DNA of 64,000 bases from Ogataea parapolymorpha DL-1 (taxonomy: Eukaryota; Ascomycota; Pichiomycetes; Pichiales; Pichiaceae): assembly GCF_000187245.1 (NCBI RefSeq), contig NC_027865.1:186001-250000 (forward strand). Reading direction: 5' to 3'. Numbering within the stretch: position 1 is the first letter of the stretch; each line of letters starts with the position of its first letter. This document shows, one piece after another, positions 45,651 to 54,954 of this stretch. The notes beneath the pieces are model-generated. The model was not told the origin of the DNA. It did no database searches and saw only the letters and a program-made list of their open reading frames with translations. The position numbers and the translations under genes were made by a program.

Positions 45651-46781
45651 TCATAGATAATACTGACTGTAAGATCCCCCCGCGTTCACCCCCACAGCGC
45701 CTGCTCCGTTCGCAGTCCTGATAGACTGCAACGATCCGTGAAGAGTGTTGGATATCGACGGAAGCATGATCTTCTCCGACGAGCCAGGAGCGTTGTTTGT
45801 GGTGTAGTTGAATAAGGTATTGTGCGAAAGTGTGTGCGAAGGACTGTTCGTCCCGGATGTTGGCGAGTACGTGTGTGGAGCTTGCTGTTTGAGAGTGTCT
45901 TTGAGTGTGGAGATGATCTTGAAGTAGGTCTCCTCCTTGTTGGCATCTGACAGGCCCGACGACGTGTTCAGATGGAGCAGCAGGTTGTTGATCTCGATGT
46001 GCAGCACGCTCAGCCGTTGTTGCTGCTGCGGCGTGCTCTGGCCCGCCTTCGCATCCTTCACGGCCGAGTTGGCGCCCTCTGCGAAGGACAGTTTGGGCGA
46101 CGACGACGAAGACGACGACTTTGACGTGCTCAAGGAGTCAGATCCGGCCTGCACGGGTGTTTGCTGCACGTGTCCGAAGTTAAGCGGCAGGGGTAGCTGG
46201 AACTTGGGCATGGGCTGCAGCTGGGTGTTGGCCGTCTGAGCGGCCATAAGCAGCGTGTTGGTAGGGCCAAAAGTCGGTCTCTTGTTGATCAAAGGAGCCG
46301 TGAGAGCAGGCTTCTGAACACTGGAGCCGACACCAGATCTCGTGTCCGAGTCGGCTTGGCTGGAGCCCGAAGGATACAGGGCGTGGTTGTGCTGGTCGTT
46401 GACCACGACGATAGACCACTTTTTCGCCCGCAGCGAGTAGTTGGCTCTTATTCTGAACGGACAGTTACCCTTCTGTCTTTTCCCGGCGTCTTTTGTTAGC
46501 GACTTGGACAGTTTATTCACCTTTGCGGAATGTGCGCTTGGAGCAAAACTATGGCTATTTTTGCACTTGAACACGATTTTGGTATCGTCCGACCGCTCGA
46601 TAACGATGTTGATGCCCTTGGACACTAGCTGGGAGTGCAACCAGGGTTTGATGCTCTGCTTGTCATCGAAATATTTCTTGTCAAGTATGAGCGGCTCTGA
46701 CGAGTTTCCGTCTGAGCGACATGGGGAGTGGCTTGGGCTGGACTTCATATTAGCGACTGGCGGTTCAAACTGATAACCCAT
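45651..46781 (-). CDS. Aft-domain (WRKY-GCM1-like) transcription regulator lacking the CDC motif
   Basis: Start set at the ATG at 46779-46781 (376 residues). The frame extends to another ATG at 46832, but a minus-strand TATAAA at 46820-46825 falls inside that extension. The DNA-binding domain reads IKPWLHSQLVSKGINIVIER, KIVFKCKNS, NCPFRIRANYSLRAKKWSIV and NDQHNHAL. This is close to Aft1/Aft2 of S. cerevisiae, with a C-C-H-x-H zinc set (Cys73, Cys107, His131, His133). The CDC motif through which Aft1 senses iron-sulfur status is absent; the only other Cys (Cys21) is in the N-terminal tail. The rest is low complexity: poly-Ser, Gln and Asn. It may not be an iron regulator. The 3' end is 197 bp from RPB9. 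Confidence 0.75.
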   Translation of the reverse strand: MGYQFEPPVANMKSSPSHSPCRSDGNSSEPLILDKKYFDDKQSIKPWLHSQLVSKGINIVIERSDDTKIVFKCKNSHSFAPSAHSAKVNKLSKSLTKDAGKRQKGNCPFRIRANYSLRAKKWSIVVVNDQHNHALYPSGSSQADSDTRSGVGSSVQKPALTAPLINKRPTFGPTNTLLMAAQTANTQLQPMPKFQLPLPLNFGHVQQTPVQAGSDSLSTSKSSSSSSSPKLSFAEGANSAVKDAKAGQSTPQQQQRLSVLHIEINNLLLHLNTSSGLSDANKEETYFKIISTLKDTLKQQAPHTYSPTSGTNSPSHTLSHNTLFNYTTNNAPGSSEKIMLPSISNTLHGSLQSIRTANGAGAVGVNAGGSYSQYYL

Positions 46782-47454
46782 AAGTAAATCTGAGAGGGAA
46801 CGTGCGGTGCTGTGTTTGTATTTATAATACAAGACAAGAAGAGGGGTAATCAGTTGGGGTCAGATTTTTTTTAGGGGGGTGGGTGAGAATGATGTGATAC
46901 CCTATGGGTTTCAGGATTTGTTTTGTCTATGTAAGGCAGGCAAAAAAAAACATGCAGACTGTATTCTAGACAAAAGAGGGGGAGAGATTATCTCATGCGC
47001 AAATGATTGGCGTACATCTTTTGCTCCGGCTGAAATAAATTATCTGCACCCCCTAACGGGGCCTTACGCCTCGCACCGAATTTCGGATTCCGAGCTCGAA
47101 ATTCGCTGCTCTATGTGTAAAAAACCGGATCCGCAATGGAACCTACGGCTGTGAAATCGGCTGACATTGCCGCTGAAATGGAACCCGAATATAGTGTGGT
47201 ATTGACGGCAGTCTATCTACTACACACGTCGATCTGGCACCGACAACCCCTTTTCTTCCTTTCTACCCCATCTTTACCCCCACTTGCTGTATACACCCCT
47301 CTTGGAAATCAGCACCGCGATATAACCCCGCCCTCTCGCAAGCGGTTGGCCAAATTCCGATTTTTTTCTCATTCTCGGATTCCGCTCTGAATTTCAATCG
47401 TTACTCCGAGGCACATCGCGTTTTTCTGCAGCCACCGGACAGCTACCGTCCTGC
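46782..47454. other. Promoter region of the Aft-domain gene with many STRE-like sites
   Basis: About 670 bp up to the DBP10 stop. TATAAA at 46820-46825 (minus strand). CCCCT/AGGGG cores, the S. cerevisiae stress-response element, occur at 46842-46846, about 46873, 46976, 47050, 47245 and 47296, in several C- or G-runs. In yeasts the same runs can also suit Mig1- or Adr1/Mxr1-type zinc fingers. No supported gene; the longest open frame lacks an ATG. Confidence 0.5.
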
Positions 47455-50232
47455 CTATTTCTTCTTCTTGCGGCTCGGGCGGGCATTTTTGGCCCGTCTC
47501 TTCTCCTTCACCTCTCTGGTCTTCCTGATCTGCTCCACAGAGCGCAGCTCGTCACGGCCCTTATTAGTGTTCCAGCCCTTGACATGGCGTCCAGACTCCA
47601 CCGCCTTCTTAACCTTCTCCACCTGCTCTTTGTAGTTGTCTCTATTTTTATCCGGCAGTTTAGGAGCGTCCTGCTTCGTGTGCACAAAACGGCCCCGTTG
47701 TCTTTTGCCAGACAAGCCGACGTCAAAGCCCCTGTTCTGCTCGGCCGCGCCCGTCTTAAAGTTGATGTTGTGCTGCGCCTTCCACTCGTCAAACTTGCCC
47801 GACCGGTATGACGCAGGGATTTTCTGGCCCGACTCGCCAATGATGTATTTTTTGTCGTCCTGCACTTTTTTGTACTTGCCCGCCTTCTTGTCCCAGAGCA
47901 CCCGTGCCGTCTGGCGCTGCACAGCCACCTTCTCGTCCTCGGCGTCGATATCGAACGCTGCCCGATTCGCCTCTGCCGTGAACCCAGAATCCAGCGAGAG
48001 CTGCTGCTCCTGGATCGCCGACGCCGGAGCATAGTGCGAGATATAATAGTTTGGGTCTTTGAACGACTTCTTCTTCGGCTTTTTCGACTCCAGCACAACG
48101 TCGCCGTCCTCAAACGTTCGCCGCAGCTCCTCCTCGTTCACGTTGTACCCGACCTCGACTCCTCGCTCGTCCTTGAATAGCTCGTCCTCCAGAGTGTGCG
48201 TCAGGCCAGAAACACGTTCCAGCTCCAGCAGCTCACGTCTTTCCTGGGCCTTGCGCTGTACAGACGCGATCTGGCGCCGTCTCGTGTTCATGAGGTCCAC
48301 GAGCGAGTCGTCGCGCTTGCCAAACTCGAAAACGGTCTCTTTGTTTTTCCGGTTCTGCAATTTAGCTAAAAACTGCTCTTTTTCCAGCTCTTCGTTCTTG
48401 CCAAACAATAAATTCTGCGCGTCCCAGCCAAGGTTCACAATCTCCTTTGCCCGACGAAGCGACTCAACACTGGCTCCGCTCCGTGTCCGGAAATACAGCT
48501 GTTCTCCCTTGTCGGCAACCGCCTTCAAAGACCGGATATCGTAGTTGTGCTTCATGATCGTCTCGTACAGCTCCTGCAGCTCGCCAATCAGCTTCCGCGG
48601 CGCACTTCCCAACACCAGCCGCTCCGTGTACGAGAGCTTCGGCTCCTGGAAGCCCGCCATGCTTCCGTGCTGTTCCAAATACTTGTCTTTGAGCAGCTGC
48701 ACTTTTTTCTCGTGCATCGACGTCAAAAGCACCTTGCGCCCAAGGAAAACCTCCAAATCCAGCAAATACGGCAGCTCTGCCTCGCCCACAATAGAGTACG
48801 CCCATCCGCTGTTGCCCGCTCTCGCTGTCCGTCCCACACGGTGCACAAATATCTTGGACGACGACGGAAACGAGTAGTTTATCACGTTTGCCAGAACCGG
48901 AATATCTATTCCTCTCGCAGCCACGTCGGTCACCACAAGGATCGGACACAGTCCAGCACGGAAATTCAGCAGCTGTCTGCGCCGCGCGTGCTGGTCCAGC
49001 GATCCATAGATGTACGCGGTGGCATACCCGGCGTCCTTGAGCAGTAACGTGACATACTCCACGTGATGCTTGGTCGGCACGAACACGATCGTCGAGTGTT
49101 TTGTCGGCAGCTCGCCCGCGCGCGGCAGTTTCTCGCGTCTGGGCCGTTTCTTCTGTTTCTTCTTGCCTTCCTCTTCGTCCTCATCGTCTTCGTCGTCCAG
49201 CCGGTTCGCCGCGTCCAGCCGTCTGAGCTCCTCCGGCGTGGCCACCGGCATCTTAATCACCTCCTGCAAAAGCAGCAGCAGGTTCGCCTCGCGCTCGTTT
49301 TTCTTCGTGCTGATGAAGCACATCTGTAGCTCGTCCGAGATCTTTGTCTCGGAGTCCAGCCGCACCAGCACCGGGTTCGTCAGCCCGGCTTTGGCAAAGT
49401 CCACAAGGTTGCGTGGCAGCGTGGCCGAAAACAGCATCGACTGTCTTTTCTCGGGCAGCGCCGCCAGCAGCTCGTTCAGCTGCTCGGCAAAACCCATTTC
49501 AAACAGCCGATCTGCCTCGTCGTACACAATGTACTCCACCGTGCGCAGGTCAAGCTGCATTTCTGTCTTGAGGTGCAAGAACCGGCCGGGCGTGGCAATA
49601 ATCACGTCAGGGTTGGCCATCATGGCGCCAAACTGGTCCTCCATCGAGTCTCCACCAATCAGCAGCAGCGACCGCAGATCTGACCCGCGACTGAACTCCT
49701 TGAACTGCTTGGAGGTCTGCATAGCCAGCTCTCGCGACGGCGACAAAACAATCGCCCTGACACCGATCTTGGCCACGTGCGTCTTCAGTTTCTCGATCAG
49801 CGGCAGCAAAAATGCTGCAGTCTTACCAGATCCCGTTCGAGCCATTCCAACCACGTCTCTGTTGGACATAATCAGGGGGATAGTTTTTCTCTGAATAGGG
49901 GTGGGCTGCTTGTACCCTTTCTTGCTCAGGTTTGCGAGAATGTACTTCGCGAGGCCGAACGAAGCAAAAGTACCACTCTTGGCCTTCTTGGCGAGCGGCT
50001 GGTTCAAAAAATAGTTTGTCGTTTCCTGCTCGTCGTCATCAGACAGCTCCAAACTAGGAAACTTGGACGGATCGACTTTTGGCCTTTTTGCAGCCGGTTC
50101 CTCGTCAGAGCTCTCCTCATCGCTAGTCACAATCTCATCCTGAACTTCAGCATCACTGTCCTGGCGGTCAGAGTCGCTGTCAACGCCGTCTGCCACAATA
50201 TTGCTTGCAATATCAAACTCCTCGTCAGACAT
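47455..50232 (-). CDS. DBP10: Ribosome-biogenesis DEAD-box helicase Dbp10
   Basis: 925 residues (S. cerevisiae 995). After an acidic N-terminus, the Q motif (GYKQPTPIQ) leads to motif I ARTGSGKT (131-138), Ia SPSRELAMQT, II DEAD (238-241), III SAT (269-271), and motifs V and VI TDVAARGIDIP and HRVGRTARAG. An insertion of about 45 charged residues (DDEDDEDEEEGKKKQKKRPR) separates the two RecA domains. The long C-terminal part has the DBP10CT block VLWDKKAGKYKKVQDDKKYI and ends in a Lys/Arg tail. Dbp10 acts in the nucleolus on 60S pre-ribosomes. The promoter (50233-50320) is 88 bp and AT-rich. Confidence 0.93.
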   Translation of the reverse strand: MSDEEFDIASNIVADGVDSDSDRQDSDAEVQDEIVTSDEESSDEEPAAKRPKVDPSKFPSLELSDDDEQETTNYFLNQPLAKKAKSGTFASFGLAKYILANLSKKGYKQPTPIQRKTIPLIMSNRDVVGMARTGSGKTAAFLLPLIEKLKTHVAKIGVRAIVLSPSRELAMQTSKQFKEFSRGSDLRSLLLIGGDSMEDQFGAMMANPDVIIATPGRFLHLKTEMQLDLRTVEYIVYDEADRLFEMGFAEQLNELLAALPEKRQSMLFSATLPRNLVDFAKAGLTNPVLVRLDSETKISDELQMCFISTKKNEREANLLLLLQEVIKMPVATPEELRRLDAANRLDDEDDEDEEEGKKKQKKRPRREKLPRAGELPTKHSTIVFVPTKHHVEYVTLLLKDAGYATAYIYGSLDQHARRRQLLNFRAGLCPILVVTDVAARGIDIPVLANVINYSFPSSSKIFVHRVGRTARAGNSGWAYSIVGEAELPYLLDLEVFLGRKVLLTSMHEKKVQLLKDKYLEQHGSMAGFQEPKLSYTERLVLGSAPRKLIGELQELYETIMKHNYDIRSLKAVADKGEQLYFRTRSGASVESLRRAKEIVNLGWDAQNLLFGKNEELEKEQFLAKLQNRKNKETVFEFGKRDDSLVDLMNTRRRQIASVQRKAQERRELLELERVSGLTHTLEDELFKDERGVEVGYNVNEEELRRTFEDGDVVLESKKPKKKSFKDPNYYISHYAPASAIQEQQLSLDSGFTAEANRAAFDIDAEDEKVAVQRQTARVLWDKKAGKYKKVQDDKKYIIGESGQKIPASYRSGKFDEWKAQHNINFKTGAAEQNRGFDVGLSGKRQRGRFVHTKQDAPKLPDKNRDNYKEQVEKVKKAVESGRHVKGWNTNKGRDELRSVEQIRKTREVKEKRRAKNARPSRKKKK

Positions 50233-50320
50233 GCTAAAATATAATTTTATTTCAGAAAAAAAATATTTTTTATTAATTTCTTGGCTGTGCTATCAAAAAA
50301 ATACAGAGCGACCTAACCAG

Positions 50321-51616
50321 CTATCTGTTGTAAGGGTGGTAGCCGCGTCTTCCACGGCCTCTGTGGCCACCACCACCGCCGCCGCCACTTCTTCCGCCCC
50401 TGTCGCCCCTATCGCCTCTGTCACCCCTGTCGCCCCGGTCGCCTCGGCCACGGAAGTCACGCGAGTCCTTAGGCCCGCGTGGCCGTCCGCCGTGTCTCAC
50501 GCCGCCGCGGGGCCCAGAAGGCAGGTTCGTGGTTTGCTCCTGCGGATTAGGCACCTCGTCGCCGGCGTCCTTGGCGTCGTCGGCCCCGTTCTGCTGCTCG
50601 TCGCCGCCAGGCATCGTTTGGCCGTACTGTTGCATCATCTGCTGCATGGCCTGCGAAACGTCGCCGCCCTGCTGCTGGACCTGCTGCATTTGCATCCAGT
50701 ACTGTTGCATCTGTTGCATCTGCTGCCAATACTGCTGCATCTGGGCCATCTGTGTATACGTCTGCTGCGGCTGGCCGATGTTGGAGTAGGAAGAGCCGGC
50801 CTTCTGCTGGTTACGAGGCTCTGCCCGCTTGATTTCCATGTTTTTACCGTGAAATAGCACGTACTTATTCTGGGTCACTCTATCAACGGCATCGGGAGAA
50901 TCGTACGTCACAAATCCGTATCCTCGGGACCGGCCAGTGTCCTTATCGAGCATCAGTTGCGAGTCAATAATGTTACCAAACTGTTGGAAATATTCCGTAA
51001 ATTCGGCCTCGGTGACCTCTGGAGCCACGCCGCCGACAAAAATCTTGCCTGTCTTGTCTTGCTCCTCTTTCGGGATGGCTCTTTTAGGGTCGATAAGCTT
51101 GCCGTCTAGAACGTGTGTTTTTTTTAAAACCTCGTCAACACTACTTGAACTAGCAAATGTCAAAAAGCCAAATCCGCGCGACCGTCCTGTCGCGTTATCC
51201 TTCATGATAGTCAGGTCGATCACGTCGCCAAACTGCGAGAAGTAGTTCTTCATGCTCTCCTCGGTCGTTTCCCAGTTCAAGCCACCAATAAACATCTTGC
51301 CCTGGTCCTTCGACTGGATATCGGCTCGCACCGTGTCTTGGAATTGTCTTTGGCCTGGGCCGCCCACTGTCATTGGTGGCGGCGCGTGCATCACCGGGAA
51401 CTGCCCTGAAACCTGCACTGGCGCTTGCGCCGGCGCCGCAGCAGCGACTGGTGCCGTTTCGCCTGCTCCAGACGAACCGTCCTGTGCGGCCGGGTTGGCA
51501 GGCTCCGACGCGGTCTCGCCCGTCTTTGGCGCCGTCTCCTGCTGCTCCTGCTTCACTTCCTCCTTATCGTCGTCGTAGATGTCGTCAAAAAGAGCCTCGT
51601 CGTCGGAATTCGTCAT
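50321..51616 (-). CDS. HRP1: hnRNP Hrp1 (cleavage factor IB)
   Basis: 431 residues from the ATG at 51614-51616 (MTNSDDEALFDDIYDDD); the frame is open upstream without a better ATG. Two RRMs: the first with RNP2 MFIGGLNW and RNP1 SRGFGFLTF, the second with IFVGGVAP and SRGYGFVTY. A Gln/Met/Tyr-rich region (repeats of MQQYWQQMQQ) and a C-terminal RGG-like tail with tandem GDR units follow (RGDRGDRGDRGDRGG). The tail is a target for arginine methylation and nuclear transport in S. cerevisiae. Hrp1 binds UA-rich efficiency elements for 3'-end formation and shuttles with mRNA. It is divergent from TRM11. Confidence 0.92.
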   Translation of the reverse strand: MTNSDDEALFDDIYDDDKEEVKQEQQETAPKTGETASEPANPAAQDGSSGAGETAPVAAAAPAQAPVQVSGQFPVMHAPPPMTVGGPGQRQFQDTVRADIQSKDQGKMFIGGLNWETTEESMKNYFSQFGDVIDLTIMKDNATGRSRGFGFLTFASSSSVDEVLKKTHVLDGKLIDPKRAIPKEEQDKTGKIFVGGVAPEVTEAEFTEYFQQFGNIIDSQLMLDKDTGRSRGYGFVTYDSPDAVDRVTQNKYVLFHGKNMEIKRAEPRNQQKAGSSYSNIGQPQQTYTQMAQMQQYWQQMQQMQQYWMQMQQVQQQGGDVSQAMQQMMQQYGQTMPGGDEQQNGADDAKDAGDEVPNPQEQTTNLPSGPRGGVRHGGRPRGPKDSRDFRGRGDRGDRGDRGDRGDRGGRSGGGGGGGHRGRGRRGYHPYNR

Positions 51617-52030
51617 AATGTTCTGGACAAACTTAAAGTGCTGAATCTCCTTTAATTTTTCGTGGGGAGGGTAACAGAGAGAGCTGAAGCTTCCGAGTCG
51701 AGCTACGAGAATTGTGTTCACCAAAGAGAACGCGAGAGCCTGTTGGACCTTCTCAGACGCTTCTTCTGATCTGTCTGTCGTGGGGATGACCAGTCGCCTT
51801 TTACCAACACCGTCTCTTCCTGGTTGCCAGCTTGTTCTATGCCCCAATGGCTCTCCACGGCCAACTACGGTGCTCAGCAAAATACCAACTTACCAGCCGA
51901 CCTACCAAAGGCCGTCAGACTCTGCCAAAGGCCGCTCATCAAGCAGATTTGCTTCCTGCCTCTGCATTTACTTGCTACCTTCCGTCAGCCTTCTACATTG
52001 ATTGCACCGCCCGGTGAAAAATTTATTATC
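51617..52030. other. HRP1 / TRM11 divergent promoter
   Basis: 414 bp. Both reading frames stay open well upstream of the chosen starts, and TRM11 has an in-frame ATG at 51839 that would add 64 residues. I favour the nearer ATG because the added sequence is not like the family. C/T-rich stretches are present but no defined site. Confidence 0.5.
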
Positions 52031-53335
52031 ATGAAAGACTATCTAGTGTACATGTCGCAGGCCCATATGGGTTTCCGGCGTGCAGAGCTGGAATCTCTGG
52101 CCGAGATGCACGGGTTTAGCGTGGATCTGAGCGGTTTGAGCGAAAAGTCGCCGTTTTTCGTGGTGCAGCTTGAGAACGACGAGCAGGCCGCCCAGCTGAT
52201 TCGCAGATCTGTTCTTTCTCGGGCCATTTACGAGCTCTGGGGCCAGGGAGCGACGTTGGCCGACCTGCATGCCGATGTTAAACAGCGCAGTTCGGCACTT
52301 ATCTCCAAATACAAGCAGTCGACCTTCAAGTTCGATATTGTTTCGTACCAGGGTAGCAGAAAGAGCCGGGAGCAGCAGCTGGCGCTGATCAACTCGTTTG
52401 CGTTCCTCGCCTTTGAGGGGAAAATAAAGATGAAAAATCCGGACCAGATATTCGCCATTTTGGAGGCCTACAGCATTGTCAACCAGGAACCTGCTCCGCA
52501 GCCGGATTATATGTACTTTGGCCGCGAGGTGGAGGTTTCTGAGCGCTCGCGCGGGGTTCTGGAGCGCCATGAGATTGCCAAACGGCCATACTACGGGACC
52601 ACGACGTTCGACGCCGAGCTGGCACTGGTGAGTTGCAATCTTGCCCAGACGCGAGCGGGCCAGCTCATATACGACCCGTTCGTGGGCACAGGGTCATTTG
52701 CGCTTGCTGCTGCACACTATGGAGCCTTTGCATACGGAACAGATATAGATTTCCGAGCGCTCAAGGGCAAGGGGCCCAGTCGGCGACTTGCTACCAATTT
52801 TGAAAAATACGGCACAAGCCATCTGTTTGGTGACGTTCTGTGCATGGATTTCACCCATAACGCGTTCAGAAAAAACCTCCTGTTTGATTCAATTGTCTGC
52901 GACCCACCGTACGGCGTCCGGGAGGGCCTCAAGGTGTGCGGAACAAACAGGGAAGAGCGATTCGAAGGAAAGGAAAAAATAATCATTGACGGCGAGTACG
53001 CGTACCTCCGACGTGATTTCATCCAGCCGAAAAAGAACTACTCTCTGGACCTGCTGCTGGACGATCTGCTGCAATTTGCAGCCGAAAGACTGCCGGTAAA
53101 CGGCAGACTGTGTTTCTGGATGCCCGTGGCCAACGACCAGGACATCCCTACACTGGTTCCGCAGCATGAAAAATTGCAACTGGTGTACAACCTGGTGCAA
53201 GAGTTCAACAAGTGGTCGCGGAGGCTGCTGGTCTACGCAAAGCGGGACGCTAATTACAAGGGAACCACCATCACGTCGCAGGAGCGCGGTCTCCAGAACG
53301 ACTTCCGCAATAGATACTTCCATAGATTTAAGTAA
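52031..53335 (+). CDS. TRM11: tRNA (guanine-10-N2)-methyltransferase catalytic subunit Trm11
   Basis: 434 residues from the ATG at 52031 (S. cerevisiae 433). The N-terminal part (YLVYMSQAHMGFRRAELESL) is the NFLD/THUMP-like RNA-binding region. The Rossmann methyltransferase has motif I DPFVGTGSFALAAA and motif IV DPPYGVREG, the exocyclic-amine methyltransferase signature. KRPYYGTTTFDAELALVSCN precedes motif I, as in the family. With Trm112 it forms m2G10 in tRNA in the cytoplasm. The C-terminus LQNDFRNRYFHRFK matches Trm11. Convergent to RPS19 with 33 bp between stops. Confidence 0.95.
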   Translation: MKDYLVYMSQAHMGFRRAELESLAEMHGFSVDLSGLSEKSPFFVVQLENDEQAAQLIRRSVLSRAIYELWGQGATLADLHADVKQRSSALISKYKQSTFKFDIVSYQGSRKSREQQLALINSFAFLAFEGKIKMKNPDQIFAILEAYSIVNQEPAPQPDYMYFGREVEVSERSRGVLERHEIAKRPYYGTTTFDAELALVSCNLAQTRAGQLIYDPFVGTGSFALAAAHYGAFAYGTDIDFRALKGKGPSRRLATNFEKYGTSHLFGDVLCMDFTHNAFRKNLLFDSIVCDPPYGVREGLKVCGTNREERFEGKEKIIIDGEYAYLRRDFIQPKKNYSLDLLLDDLLQFAAERLPVNGRLCFWMPVANDQDIPTLVPQHEKLQLVYNLVQEFNKWSRRLLVYAKRDANYKGTTITSQERGLQNDFRNRYFHRFK

Positions 53336-53368
53336 TGTTCAACTTATCAATATGTTATTACCACTTAT

Positions 53369-53812
53369 CTATTCGTCGTCTTCAAGGGATTCCAAAGTCT
53401 GGGCAGCAATACGGTCCAAGTCTCTCTGTCCGTTGTCAGAAATTCTTCTTCCGCCCTTTGGAGAGATCTCCAAAACACCAATCTTCTCAAGAGCTTGCAC
53501 AGCTTTTCTGTTGACGGAACCAGAGGCGTCGTAGTGCTTGCTTGGTCTGGCACCTCTGTTCTTGGCGCCTCCGTAGAGCTTGTTCAGAGCACCAACACCG
53601 ACTTGCTTTCTCAAGTAGATGTGTCTGGCCACCGAAGCGGCTCTCTTGTAGAACCATTTGTCGGCCTCTTGTGGTGGGAGCTCGTTGCCGGCGGAGGTCT
53701 TGACCAACTCGACGTAGCCTGGAACCTCGAGCTTACCTTGTCTTTGCAAGAATTGGGCGTATGCGTTGATAAAGTCCTGTGCTGGGACGTCTCTGACAGA
53801 GTAACCTGGCAT
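53369..53812 (-). CDS. RPS19: Ribosomal protein eS19
   Basis: 147 residues from the ATG at 53810-53812 (MPGYSVRDVPAQDFINAYAQ). DKWFYKRAASVARHIYLRKQ and VGVGALNKLYGGAKNRG, then ISPKGGRRISDNGQRDLDRI, are diagnostic. It sits in the 40S head and is needed for 18S rRNA 3' maturation. S. cerevisiae RPS19 copies carry an intron near the start; this one has none. The frame is open further upstream but without family sequence. About 250 bp separate its start from the 3' end of RPL18, another ribosomal-protein gene on the same strand. Confidence 0.97.
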   Translation of the reverse strand: MPGYSVRDVPAQDFINAYAQFLQRQGKLEVPGYVELVKTSAGNELPPQEADKWFYKRAASVARHIYLRKQVGVGALNKLYGGAKNRGARPSKHYDASGSVNRKAVQALEKIGVLEISPKGGRRISDNGQRDLDRIAAQTLESLEDDE

Positions 53813-54062
53813 GTTGTATATGATCAAGTTTAGAGTTTGAGAAAATTTTCTAATGAATATGAGGTGTGACGTTGGTGCGAGGTGTAGATTTTTCAGGTGT
53901 GAAAAAAAATATGTAGCAGGCACAGAGCAAGACGACGGACGGCTTGACTGCCTGCCCAACATGAACGCCAGACAGAGCTCACACAGCGGCTCGTCCGTAC
54001 TGTCTTCCTATATGTTTACAATCTCTAATCTTGATTTCTTATTCTGCACTACGTAATTACCC

Positions 54063-54808
54063 TTAGACCTTGAAACCTCTAGATCTTCTTCTACCTCTGG
54101 CTCTCTCGAACTTTCTGCCCTTGGACAGGATTCTTGGAGCCTTACCCTTGTGTGGGCCGAAGCCGAAGTGTCTAACAGCCTCTCTGGAGTTTCTTGGACC
54201 TCTGATGGTCAAGGTGTTGGAACCGGTTGGAGCTCTAAGAGCCAACTGGTCAAGAGTGAGGGTCTCACCGCCGTTTTTCAAGATGGTGGCCTTGGCGCCA
54301 GCAGTGAATCTCAAGGCAGCAACAGTGGCCTTTGGGAACTCAAGCACTCTGGAGTCGTCGGTGACAGTTCCAACAACAACAACAATCTTGTCGGAGGCGC
54401 CTGGCTGTCTCAGAGCTCTGGCGATTCTGGCGACAGAAACTGGTGGTCTGTTGATCTTGGAAAGGTACAGAGACTTAAGAATAATCTTGTTGAATGGAGC
54501 ATCGGTACGGCCTAAAGTACGTTAGTAACGGGCTGGATGACTATTTCAATTCTGCTCAAAGTCGCACTTGTCGCGCTCGACAAAGTACTCGCAAAATCCG
54601 CAGAGACCGTTTTGAAAGGTCTCTGGCTCATCCAAAGTGGACTGTCCAGCAGTCGGCGAATTGTGCAAAACCAAAATTGTCAAGTTCAATACCTACGAGC
54701 CAAGAAGGAGTAAAGTTTCACCAAAGACTTGAGGTAAACGTTCTCCGACTTTGGGGCCTTTCTGTGGCCGGATCTGATGTGCTGCTTGGAGGTGTGATCT
54801 CTACCCAT
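54063..54808 (-). CDS. RPL18: Ribosomal protein eL18, two exons
   Basis: Exon 1 54697-54808, intron 54512-54696 (185 nt), exon 2 54063-54511; 186 residues, the same as S. cerevisiae. The start is [20 protein letters not shown] and the junction reads [20 protein letters not shown]. The donor is GTAGGT and the branch site TACTAAC with a TTTAG acceptor. The intron is four to five times longer than the others in this window and holds two stable hairpins: CAGAGACC/GGTCTCTG at 54601-54625 and ACTTGTCG/CGACAAAGT at 54566-54586 (one bulge). eL18 is a 60S protein. Whether the intron is regulatory or hosts an RNA is open. Confidence 0.97.
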
Positions 54809-54876
54809 GCTGAAGTTTGTAAGAAAGTTTTTCGCTGGAAAAAAATTTAAGAGGGCTGAAGCTGAAGTTTTTTGCG

Positions 54877-54887
54877 CAGTCACGTGA
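54877..54887. promoter_or_regulatory. E-box (CACGTG) in the RPL18 / PAC10 divergent promoter
   Basis: CAGTCACGTGA holds the palindrome CACGTG (54881-54886), a Cbf1-type site, within a sequence that also matches the Homol-D box CAGTCACA at seven of eight positions. Both motifs mark ribosomal-protein promoters in several non-Saccharomyces yeasts. It is 73 bp from the RPL18 ATG and 68 bp from the PAC10 ATG, next to a C8 run (54890-54897). Confidence 0.5.
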
Positions 54888-54954
54888 AGCCCCCCCCAAG
54901 CAGATGCTGGCTGTGCACAACATACATTTCTCTGATTTACCACCCTATATTGTT

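Noticed and set aside
46879..47154. 91-codon frame upstream of the Aft-domain gene, with two CxC/CxxC-like motifs
   Set aside because: It has no ATG near its start (GTG only), spans promoter-like sequence, and shows no family similarity.
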